From a virus: a stretch of 34,403 nucleotides of DNA. Positions 29,296 to 34,403 of the stretch are shown here, one piece after another; within the stretch, counting starts at the first letter, position 1; the number at the start of each line of letters is the position of its first letter. The position numbers and the translations under genes were made by a program. The stretch spans positions 1 to 34,403 of the IMG/VR virus record IMGVR_UViG_3300037502_000635; one strand, 5' to 3'. The notes beneath the pieces were generated by a model. It saw nothing but the letters and a program-made list of their open reading frames with translations. It made no database searches and was not told where the DNA came from.

Positions 29296-29627
29296 CATTC
29301 TGTGTCATTTGGTACAGGTACGTCAACTGGCCACAGCCCCGCGTCCACCAAGTTTTCTACCGTCCGGCGATGCGCCAGCCACCACGCCTGCTGCCGTTCC
29401 TTACGCGACCATTTGCTGCCCTGATCGATGTCAAAATGGCACGACGCACATAACGCCGCTATCAAGTTATCGTCCGACTTTATCGACCGCCCCTTGCCGC
29501 CGCCCCAGTTCGTATGCGCTGCTTGCACAAAGTCATACGATCCGCAGAGCTGGCATTCTAGCGTAGCCACCAACCTCAATAGCTTCGGGCTGCGCACATA
29601 TTGGCGCTTTGGGATGCTAATCGTCAT
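29271..29627 (-). CDS. YbcO/DUF1364-like HNH nuclease
   Basis: A 118-residue protein. Zinc and HNH-type residues are in ECQLCGSYDFVQAAHTNWGG (24-43; C25, C28, H38) and LIAALCASCHFDIDQGSKWS (55-74; C60, C63, H64). This matches the YbcO-type phage recombination nucleases (DUF1364 family) found with NinB and related genes. The C-terminus (KERQQAWWLAHRRTVENLVD) is helical and basic. It closes the middle region and ends in a tandem-hairpin terminator. Likely a Holliday-junction or recombination-associated nuclease; activity is inferred. Confidence 0.8.
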   Translation of the reverse strand: MTISIPKRQYVRSPKLLRLVATLECQLCGSYDFVQAAHTNWGGGKGRSIKSDDNLIAALCASCHFDIDQGSKWSRKERQQAWWLAHRRTVENLVDAGLWPVDVPVPNDTEWQRLFSLL

Positions 29628-29779
29628 TTGGACTTGTACTCAGGACTATGCCGCGCCTCGAGTTCCCGCAGGTCGTTGGCTGCGTCCGATACGCCGTGCC
29701 AGTCCTCTAGCGCGATACAGACGTAAAGATATTCAAGCAAAACCCGCTTCTGGGTCTTAAAGTCGCTGTAATCGGTCAT
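29624..29779 (-). CDS. Small hypothetical protein, 51 aa
   Basis: The product begins MTDYSDFKTQKRVLLEYLYV and is mainly helical, ending ELEARHSPEYKSK. ATG 29779 is preferred over an in-frame start at 29824 because it has GAGAAAGACA upstream and a short overlap with its neighbour. It overlaps the YbcO-like gene by 4 nt. Not recognised. Confidence 0.68.
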   Translation of the reverse strand: MTDYSDFKTQKRVLLEYLYVCIALEDWHGVSDAANDLRELEARHSPEYKSK

Positions 29780-29939
29780 TGTCTTTCTCGTAATTTTTGT
29801 AAATGCTGCTTGATCTGCGCTCAATGCAAGCTAGGCAAACCCACCGTTTCGTGTTCCTGAACACCCGCATCACGCCTGTCGCCTCGTCGCGGTGCGCCTG
29901 GCAGCTTGTGCAAAATCGGCGCTTTGGTTCAGCTTGCAT
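29757..29939 (-). CDS. Small zinc-ribbon-like protein, 60 aa
   Basis: Two CxxC pairs (CTSCQ at 10-14 and CLAC at 35-38) separated by a stretch containing RVFRNTKRWV suggest one zinc ribbon. The N-terminus is short and basic (MQAEPKRRF). AAGGAG five bases before the ATG is among the best ribosome sites in the region and is encoded by the C-terminal KEK codons of the upstream frame. Probable nucleic-acid binding; unknown function. Confidence 0.75.
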   Translation of the reverse strand: MQAEPKRRFCTSCQAHRDEATGVMRVFRNTKRWVCLACIERRSSSIYKNYEKDNDRLQRL

Positions 29940-30078
29940 TCTTCTCCTTTAGCTTGACTTCAATAGCTATTGCGTAGTCTGGTGACGCCACATCGTAGTT
30001 GTCCATCAGTTCTTCTCGTTCCGCATCCGTCAGTCCTTGCCAATCGCGCTGTGGTGGTACGGTGTAGGAATGAATGCG
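29929..30078 (-). pseudogene. In-frame continuation after an amber stop; possible separated domain or readthrough product
   Basis: Immediately after the TAG (30081-30079) of the DUF551-like gene, the same frame stays open for 49 codons to TGA 29929. It encodes RIHSYTVPPQRDWQGLTDAE, then MDNYDVASPDYAIAIEVKLK and EKNAS. The stretch YTVPPQRDWQGLTDAE resembles parts of small phage proteins I have seen starting with Met. Here the only Met (30006) would give 25 aa with no clear ribosome site, and ATT is the first codon resembling a start. It may be a remnant, the result of a TGG-to-TAG change, or a readthrough extension. Confidence 0.5.
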
Positions 30079-30336
30079 CTAGTGTGTTATGTCGGCGTAT
30101 TCTGGGTTAATGAACTTTTCACCTGTGCCACTCCCTTCCCACCATAAATTACCATCAAACTGCGGAAACACGCCGCGCAATATAGACCCATCCGCCATGA
30201 GAATATCTAAGGGTTTTGTTTTTGGGTACTTATGCTCAATTGGCATCCACGCCACCGGCCCCGGTTCGAATACATTTTGCCGTTCGCATCCCGACTTTTT
30301 ACAAAAACCGCCGCAGCTTGAACATTGACTATCCAT
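30079..30336 (-). CDS. Cys-rich, DUF551-like small protein, 85 aa
   Basis: The N-terminus is Cys-rich (CSSCGGFCKKSGCERQNV, 5-22). The rest resembles DUF551: WMPIEHKYPKTKPLDILMAD (29-48), GSILRGVFPQFDGNLWWEGS, then INPEYADITH. DUF551 proteins commonly end ITHW.. followed by a Pro-rich tail; here a TAG replaces the expected continuation. It shares 8 nt with the upstream gene. Function of the family is unknown. Confidence 0.72.
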   Translation of the reverse strand: MDSQCSSCGGFCKKSGCERQNVFEPGPVAWMPIEHKYPKTKPLDILMADGSILRGVFPQFDGNLWWEGSGTGEKFINPEYADITH

Positions 30337-30541
30337 GATTTTTTTCTTTCAACTTGACTTCTTGTGCAACCAAATTCACTAACGCACGGATCATGTTTCC
30401 ATTTGGACTACTGAATGCTGGTGTGCCAGAGGCTTCCCAAACAATTCGCTGTAGCCGAGCTGCTTCATCAAACGTAAATGTGTGATTTTGTATTTTTGCC
30501 TTTTCGCAAATAGGTTCGTATCCTTGATCTGTATAAGTCAT
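30329..30541 (-). CDS. Small hypothetical protein, 70 aa
   Basis: It starts MTYTDQGYEPICEKAKIQNH and includes a helical DEAARLQRIVWEASGTPAFS segment, ending VNLVAQEVKLKEKNHG. ATG 30541 has AAAGGATTGAT upstream; the longer frame from 30610 would overlap its neighbour by 68 nt and is less likely. The end EVKLKEKN matches the end of the frame at 29929-30078; in both, the codons supply the purine-rich ribosome site for the next gene. Unknown function. Confidence 0.7.
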   Translation of the reverse strand: MTYTDQGYEPICEKAKIQNHTFTFDEAARLQRIVWEASGTPAFSSPNGNMIRALVNLVAQEVKLKEKNHG

Positions 30542-30542
30542 A

Positions 30543-30812
30543 TCAATCCTTTCCAGAGCCTGATACATACGGTATGCCCAACGCAAGTCGCTCTTTAATC
30601 TGCCAATCAAGTTCAGTCAGCAACTCTTCCGTCGTGTCGCCGTGGCCTGTGGCGTAGCCTTGCTGCATCATCCACTGCGCTACCTTCTCGCGCTCTGCTA
30701 CTGCGACTAGCTCGGCAAACCGTAGTTGGGCTTTTACAAAATCTGAATCACGCGAATTGCTAAAACCCCAACCAGCCTCTTGCGCCAGGCGGATAATGTC
30801 ATCTGTAGTCAT
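30543..30812 (-). CDS. Small hypothetical protein, 89 aa
   Basis: MTTDDIIRLAQEAGWGFSNS is a short helix-rich start often seen in small phage proteins; the middle is helical (LVAVAEREKVAQWMMQQGYA) and the end reads DWQIKERLALGIPYVSGSGK. It overlaps the next gene upstream by 4 nt and precedes the 70-residue gene by one base. The function is unknown. Confidence 0.74.
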   Translation of the reverse strand: MTTDDIIRLAQEAGWGFSNSRDSDFVKAQLRFAELVAVAEREKVAQWMMQQGYATGHGDTTEELLTELDWQIKERLALGIPYVSGSGKD

Positions 30813-30985
30813 AAATTCCTCTGTCGAATTAAATCAGCCAGATCAGCAGGCTGCATCGCGCGGTTCGCCTCATCGCAGAGTTTGGCGCACTGCTCCCGTT
30901 CTTGCTTAATTGCCCACACAATAGCGTCGCGCACATCGCTAAACGACAGCATTGCGTACTTCAGGATTTGGTCGCCGGTCATCAT
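30809..30985 (-). CDS. Small hypothetical protein, 58 aa
   Basis: It starts MMTGDQILKYAMLSFSDVRD, has a helix with AIVWAIKQEREQCAKLCDEA and ends LIRQRNL. The pattern KQEREQCAKLCDE is one I recognise in several small phage proteins. Either of the two consecutive ATGs (30985 or 30982) could be used. Overlaps both neighbours by 4 nt. Not characterised. Confidence 0.7.
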   Translation of the reverse strand: MMTGDQILKYAMLSFSDVRDAIVWAIKQEREQCAKLCDEANRAMQPADLADLIRQRNL

Positions 30986-31164
30986 AGCCGCAGCAAAAAC
31001 CCTAAGACCTTCGACAAAAACGACTGCCGCCGTTGCTCAATGCCCAACAGGACGGCTTGAACAAATTGTTCCTCTGGCGTACAAAATTGCGGCCGGTACT
31101 CCCGCGCATAGAACGCCCCGATTTTGATCGGCTTTTCCTGAATAAATTGTCCATCTCGTAACAT
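30982..31164 (-). CDS. Small hypothetical protein, 60 aa
   Basis: It starts MLRDGQFIQEKPIKIGAFYA and ends FLSKVLGFLLRL, with a hydrophobic C-terminal helix. ATG 31164 has a near-perfect GGAGG six bases upstream; an in-frame ATG at 31176 would start inside the NinB gene. It follows NinB with only two bases between. Unknown function. Confidence 0.7.
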   Translation of the reverse strand: MLRDGQFIQEKPIKIGAFYAREYRPQFCTPEEQFVQAVLLGIEQRRQSFLSKVLGFLLRL

Positions 31165-31166
31165 AA

Positions 31167-31568
31167 TCACCTCCATTCAATTGAGTTATATGCAGCCCAA
31201 GCCTCAAGCCATTCTATAAACTCACTTGCTTCCTCAACGCTAAATTTTTTACTTTGCAGCCCTAACTGGACCACCCGCTGCCCGTCCAAGCTCGGCACCA
31301 CCGACCCGATCCGGCGATCCGTGTCCGCAGCGAACTGGTCAATCAATAACCGCTTCCAATCCTCAACCGTCCAGCTCGACCCCGCCTGCCCCATCTGCTG
31401 CGCAATGTCGCCGATCATCGCGTGAAACTTGGCGTTCTGATCCAGCGTCCGGTTTAACGGCTTGATCTCAACGGTAAATTCCTTTCCGGCCTCTAACGCT
31501 GGCTTTAGCTTCGCCCAAAGTCGCTCCATCACGACCTTAGCCTGCGCTGGCGACCTTAATTCGATCAT
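31167..31568 (-). CDS. ninB: NinB-like recombination protein
   Basis: A 133-residue protein (lambda NinB is 146). Family traits are the central VEIKPLNRTLDQNAKFHAMI (33-52), QQMGQAGSSWTVEDWKRLLI (57-76) and a closing FIEWLEAWAAYNSIEWR. NinB binds single-stranded DNA and works with phage recombination in lambda. ATG 31568 begins the conserved part; the frame is open up to 31604 within the methyltransferase gene. Overlaps the methyltransferase gene by 32 nt. Confidence 0.88.
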   Translation of the reverse strand: MIELRSPAQAKVVMERLWAKLKPALEAGKEFTVEIKPLNRTLDQNAKFHAMIGDIAQQMGQAGSSWTVEDWKRLLIDQFAADTDRRIGSVVPSLDGQRVVQLGLQSKKFSVEEASEFIEWLEAWAAYNSIEWR

Positions 31569-32838
31569 AATTTTTGATGCAATATTGTTGGATGCGCTTA
31601 CCAATCCACGCCATGACAGGCACCGCCATGCTGTTGCCCAGCGCCTTGTACCGCGGGCCGTCAGGTGACTCTGGCTGCTTGCGCCAAGGGATGTTGGTAT
31701 AGTTGTCTGGGAAGCCCTGCAATCGCTCGCATTCGACCGGAGTCAGACGGCGCACAGCCATTGATTCAATCAATACATTTTCACCACCGGAGTTGCGCCC
31801 TTGCGCAAAGGCAACGTCACTGATACAAGGGTCTTGAGTGCCATGAATAATTGTTGGCTGCGCCACGCCTTGCAGGCTAGTGGTGTCCAGCGTGTACATC
31901 GTGCCGTCATCCTTCCAGCCTGCGCCGTTCTGATTTTTATCGCGGCTGCTTGTGTCGGCCAATGCTATCGGTTGTGCTGGCACAAACATCGGGCAACCAG
32001 CGTTGACATGCTGATCTTCTAATCCCTGTTTATCACCAAAATGAGCATCAAGCGTTCCAGTAATTTCAGCAGGCCACCGCGGAACTACTGGTTGAATCAC
32101 ATAAGCAGGATTTTGAGTTTCCCCAGCTGCGCCGGTATTTCTAGTGATTGAGCTACTAATAATGTCATATTTGATGCTTCCGATGGCTGGCGTCGAATAC
32201 GTCCTTACGCACTCCTCGTGGTTGTTGCGACTGATTCCAAAGCGCGCTGCAATGGTTCCGGCAACTTCTTGCCCCGTTTCTCTGCTCGGCGCAGTATCCC
32301 GGCGCAGGCTTTCTGGCTCAAAAAGAACCTCGGCGGCAGGTCGCCAATCTCCAAGGTATCCGACAACGAACACACGGCGGCGGCGCTGGGCCACTCCAAA
32401 GTACTGAGCGTCAAGCACTCGGTATGCGAACCCATACCTGAGTTCTGCCAGCGCCCCAAGGAAGGAACCAAAGTCCCGCCCACCGTTTGAACTGAGGACA
32501 CCCGGCACGTTTTCCCATACGCACCACTTGGGTCTAAAGTGGTCAAGAATCCCGCAATAGACAAGGGCAAGGTTGCCCCTTGGGTCTGCGAGTCCTTTGC
32601 GAAGTCCGGCGACGGAAAAAGATTGGCAAGGGGTTCCACCGACCAAAAGGTCAATTGCTCCAAGATTCCACTCCTTGTAGTTGGTCATATCGCCAAAGTT
32701 TTTAACAGTTGGGTAATGATGCGCCAGCACAGCCAAAGGAAACGACTCAATCTCTGCAAATCCTGCTGGCTCCCAACCAAGTGGGTGCCACGCAACCGTT
32801 GCAGCTTCAATCCCTGAACATACCGATAGGTATCTCAT
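31537..32838 (-). CDS. C5-cytosine DNA methyltransferase
   Basis: A 433-residue Dcm-type enzyme. Motif I LSVCSGIEAATVAW (4-17), IV GGTPCQSFSVAG (67-78, catalytic Cys71), VI WENVPGV (108-114), VIII AQRRRRVFVVG (150-160), IX RRLTPVECERLQGFPDNYT and X YKALGNSMAVPVMAW are all present, so it should be active. The long stretch between VIII and IX (about 185-355) is variable and rich in Asn/Thr/Gly, a large target-recognition region. It probably modifies phage DNA to escape host restriction. It overlaps the nuclease gene upstream by 4 nt. No partner restriction enzyme is seen. Confidence 0.94.
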   Translation of the reverse strand: MRYLSVCSGIEAATVAWHPLGWEPAGFAEIESFPLAVLAHHYPTVKNFGDMTNYKEWNLGAIDLLVGGTPCQSFSVAGLRKGLADPRGNLALVYCGILDHFRPKWCVWENVPGVLSSNGGRDFGSFLGALAELRYGFAYRVLDAQYFGVAQRRRRVFVVGYLGDWRPAAEVLFEPESLRRDTAPSRETGQEVAGTIAARFGISRNNHEECVRTYSTPAIGSIKYDIISSSITRNTGAAGETQNPAYVIQPVVPRWPAEITGTLDAHFGDKQGLEDQHVNAGCPMFVPAQPIALADTSSRDKNQNGAGWKDDGTMYTLDTTSLQGVAQPTIIHGTQDPCISDVAFAQGRNSGGENVLIESMAVRRLTPVECERLQGFPDNYTNIPWRKQPESPDGPRYKALGNSMAVPVMAWIGKRIQQYCIKNYDRIKVASAG

Positions 32839-33119
32839 AATTTCAATAATTTCAGCGCGTCATCCACTGTTTCAACCACCGCGACCGGCACACCCTGCCA
32901 GTTCCGATGCCAGATAACCTGCGCTGGCGTTAGCTTACGTTCGCTCGGCGGCGCTTTGTGATTTTTGACCTCGACCAGAAATGTCTGTTTCCTGAATCCC
33001 ACCAATAAATCCGGCACCCCCGCGCCCACCGCAGCCAAGCTCTGAACCGTCGCGCCAGCCTTTCGAAGTGCTTGGACAATCTCATCGTGGTTTTGATCTG
33101 TTCTTGCTGCTCTGCGCAT
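32835..33119 (-). CDS. VRR-NUC-like PD-(D/E)XK nuclease
   Basis: A 94-residue nuclease. The active-site pattern is visible: GAGVPDLLVGF (33-42, D37), TFLVEVKNHKAPP (46-58, E50 and K52), then LTPAQVIWHRNWQG and VAVVETVDDALKLL, as in phage-encoded VRR-NUC/Holliday-junction resolvase-like enzymes. It likely trims branched DNA in replication or recombination. It lies between a small Arg/Lys-rich gene and the methyltransferase. The start overlaps the upstream gene by 38 nt, so a later start is possible. Confidence 0.83.
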   Translation of the reverse strand: MRRAARTDQNHDEIVQALRKAGATVQSLAAVGAGVPDLLVGFRKQTFLVEVKNHKAPPSERKLTPAQVIWHRNWQGVPVAVVETVDDALKLLKL

Positions 33120-33303
33120 TCATGTCATCTATCAAGGTTTCCAACGCTGGCCGACCGCGCTTGTAAGCAATGTCGCCCTTTATTTTTTCCCACCACTTTG
33201 CCGTTTCTTTCGCGCCGTGCTGCTTGCGGTGTGCCTTGTACAGTCTGATCCATTCCCGCGCCTCGCATTCCCGCCGCCATGCCTCAGAACTGGTGTCAAT
33301 CAT
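33082..33303 (-). CDS. Small hypothetical protein, 73 aa
   Basis: MIDTSSEAWRRECEAREWIR is followed by LYKAHRKQHGAKETAKWWEK, then a basic end (SSKNRSKPR). The pattern RxxCEAREWIRxY...GxxxAxxWW is one I recall in small phage proteins near replication genes (DUF7696-like), with unknown role. Overlaps the membrane peptide gene by 8 nt. Confidence 0.74.
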   Translation of the reverse strand: MIDTSSEAWRRECEAREWIRLYKAHRKQHGAKETAKWWEKIKGDIAYKRGRPALETLIDDMNAQSSKNRSKPR

Positions 33304-33406
33304 CTAAAAATGCAGCCAGCACCGCGACCAGCAACGCAACCAGCCCCACGCCGATCAGCGTACCGGCTCCCAGCAAAAACAAACTAGCGACTAGCGATGT
33401 GGTCAT
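33296..33406 (-). CDS. Single-span membrane peptide, 36 aa
   Basis: MTTSLVASLFLLGAGTLIGV followed by GLVALLVAVLAAFLDD is nearly wholly hydrophobic, with an acidic end. It overlaps the HTH gene by 23 nt and the next gene by 8 nt. Such dense overlap supports expression, but ribosome-site support is weak. Unknown function. Confidence 0.5.
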   Translation of the reverse strand: MTTSLVASLFLLGAGTLIGVGLVALLVAVLAAFLDD

Positions 33407-33626
33407 TAGCCTGCTCAATCATCAGCCGGATTTGCGCCACCGGCAGGTTGTATTTCTCGTGCATCGTCAGAATATGTTCTGCTGAAATTGGCTGCGTACC
33501 ATGCCGCCACTTTGAAATCATGCTGGCAGCGCAACCAAGCTCACGCGCCAGCTCACGATCATTGACCAAATTCAACTGGTCGCGCAGGTAATCCAGCAAC
33601 GGATGTTCGATATTAGGTTTTCGCAT
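33384..33626 (-). CDS. XRE-like helix-turn-helix protein, 80 aa
   Basis: The helix-turn-helix is NDRELARELGCAASMISKWR (22-41), followed by HGTQPISAEHILTMHEKYNL. This is typical of small Cro/CI-family regulators, without the CI C-terminal cleavage domain. GAGGCGTTGA precedes the ATG, which overlaps the end of the P-like gene by 14 nt. It may be the second regulator of the phage switch or a later control protein. The target is unknown. Confidence 0.82.
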   Translation of the reverse strand: MRKPNIEHPLLDYLRDQLNLVNDRELARELGCAASMISKWRHGTQPISAEHILTMHEKYNLPVAQIRLMIEQANDHIASR

Positions 33627-34290
33627 TCAACGCCTCTTTCGCAAACTTAATTTGGATCGGCAGCAGGCTTTTGTCACCCGCCTCATGCCGCGCCATTATT
33701 TTTTTCGCCCACCGCTTATGATCGACTCCAGTAGATTCTGCCTTGAAATCTTGCAACTGTGCAAGATATTTTTCAGCAACATTCGCAGCGGCTTTTTCGA
33801 CCGGAATTGCCAGCGCAGGCTTCGGTATTTCAGCCCATTCCTTTTTTGCTAACTCATCCTCTAGCGCAACCGTCCACCGCGCCTGAATTTGTGGATAAGT
33901 TGAGTTTTTCATATCAAACGCGCCAATTCGCGTTGTAGCCCAAAAAATCGCCGGATGGCTCCATACCCCAACCTCGCCGCGATCTCGCGCCACAAGCCCG
34001 TTTAATGCCTCTACAAAGGCTTTTTGCGGGTCGATCTGGATGCGGCACAATTTGATGAACTGCGGCAGGCTCGGTGGCCATTCTTGGGTCATCAGCGCTT
34101 GTGCGCCTTTGGTCACTTCATCACGGCTTAGTTTGCCCAGCTCGTGCGCCCAAAGTGCCTTGACCTGCTCAGGGTCGGTGCCGCGCCACATATCGGCAAA
34201 CTTGCTGCCATAAAGCGCTGCCATGCGTTCAAACAGTTTCTCAATCCAAGCGGTCGGTAGCGGTTCAGATGTCGATAATTGTGTGGTCAT
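33613..34290 (-). CDS. Replication protein P-like helicase loader
   Basis: A 225-residue protein. WIEKLFERMAALYGSKFADM (16-35) and ALWAHELGKLSRDEVTKGAQ (46-65), then EWPPSLPQFIKLCR, form the characteristic lambda P-like segment, which binds the host replicative helicase (DnaB) and brings it to the initiator O. The C-terminal half is helical and charged. It overlaps the O-like gene, whose stop is at 34265, and is followed by the HTH gene. The full ATG is inside the duplicated terminal 127 bases. Confidence 0.86.
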   Translation of the reverse strand: MTTQLSTSEPLPTAWIEKLFERMAALYGSKFADMWRGTDPEQVKALWAHELGKLSRDEVTKGAQALMTQEWPPSLPQFIKLCRIQIDPQKAFVEALNGLVARDRGEVGVWSHPAIFWATTRIGAFDMKNSTYPQIQARWTVALEDELAKKEWAEIPKPALAIPVEKAAANVAEKYLAQLQDFKAESTGVDHKRWAKKIMARHEAGDKSLLPIQIKFAKEALNAKT

Positions 34291-34403
34291 GGCTTTTCTT
34301 TCCGGTTAGTCCTTCAATGATTTCACGGCGGCTGCGGTCTTTGGCGCTTTCGTAAACTTTCGGCTGGCCTTTGATCCAATCAGCTTTCAATCCCTGGCTC
34401 CCG
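34265..34403 (-). CDS. 3' end of the O-like initiator gene (duplicate copy at the right edge)
   Basis: The last 46 codons of the initiator gene, ending TGA at 34265. All but the final 12 bases repeat the left edge of the window. In the circular genome this is the same gene as the feature at 1-723; only its last three residues and stop are unique to this end. Confidence 0.88.
   Translation of the reverse strand, partial: GSQGLKADWIKGQPKVYESAKDRSRREIIEGLTGKKSHDHTIIDI
34277..34403. repeat. Terminal direct repeat, right copy
   Basis: Identical to bases 1-127. It should be removed when circularising the genome. It contains the start codon of the P-like gene and the end of the O-like gene. Confidence 0.95.

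Noticed and set aside
30263-30272. GGTTCGAAT-like T-loop sequence suggesting a tRNA
   Set aside because: It lies inside the coding sequence of the DUF551-like gene, and no acceptor or anticodon stems can be built around it. No tRNA gene was recognised in the window.
1-34403. CRISPR arrays, integrase, full-length CI repressor, attachment site
   Set aside because: No regularly spaced repeats, no tyrosine or serine recombinase motifs and no CI-like protease domain were seen in the frames read. The regular repeats present are fibre-protein modules and the iteron-like cluster.

Overview
This window is almost certainly one complete tailed-phage genome. The first 127 bases recur exactly as the last 127 (1-127 = 34277-34403), so it is a circular map of 34,276 bp cut open inside a replication gene. 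The head and tail genes follow the order of Salmonella phage P22: terminase, portal, scaffold, P22-type coat, gp4-like, gp10-like, then gp7-, gp20- and gp16-position ejection proteins. A short-tailed (podovirus) phage of a Gram-negative host is the best reading. A proteobacterial, possibly freshwater Burkholderiales, host is my inference from the style of the small conserved proteins. I see no integrase, excisionase or full-length CI-type repressor, so a lytic lifestyle is more likely than a temperate one.

Layout: a compact divergent control region (about 1349-1460) splits the genome into two arms. Rightward (+, 1460-4081) runs a short early operon: four small unknown proteins (two membrane-anchored), then a recombination module of an ERF-type annealing protein, a YqaJ/lambda-exonuclease-type nuclease and an SSB-like protein, then a winged-helix protein. 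Leftward (-) runs everything else. It starts with a 52-residue Cro-like protein, apparently from a leaderless transcript, then a tiny membrane protein and a large branched terminator-like structure. After these come a lambda O-like initiator with a candidate internal origin, a P-like helicase loader, an HTH protein, a PD-(D/E)XK nuclease, a C5-cytosine DNA methyltransferase, NinB, many small proteins and a YbcO-like HNH protein, ending at a tandem-hairpin terminator near 29.25 kb.

From 29.2 kb down to 4.1 kb on the minus strand lies the late block: small conserved proteins, a phage GroES-like co-chaperonin, an HNH homing endonuclease, a cluster of small basic or coiled-coil proteins, TerS candidate, TerL, portal, scaffold, coat, decoration-like proteins, three fibre/spike genes, gp4, an inserted HNH endonuclease, gp10, a cupin-like protein, the ejection proteins and finally the lysis genes (XhlA-like, holin-like, M15 peptidase). 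The lysis genes meet the rightward early operon tail to tail.

Most notable points: (i) the symmetric divergent promoter pair with a leaderless Cro-like gene; (ii) a branched terminator at the position of lambda tR1; (iii) iteron-like repeats in the middle of the initiator gene; (iv) an HNH gene whose 3' end appears to carry a second, diverged copy of the C-terminus of its upstream neighbour; (v) small beta-rich modules inserted in the gp4-like adaptor and the tailspike; (vi) an in-frame amber codon separating two parts of what could be one early protein; and (vii) strong base-composition mosaicism across spike and ejection genes. All functional names come from reading the proteins by eye; no database search was run.
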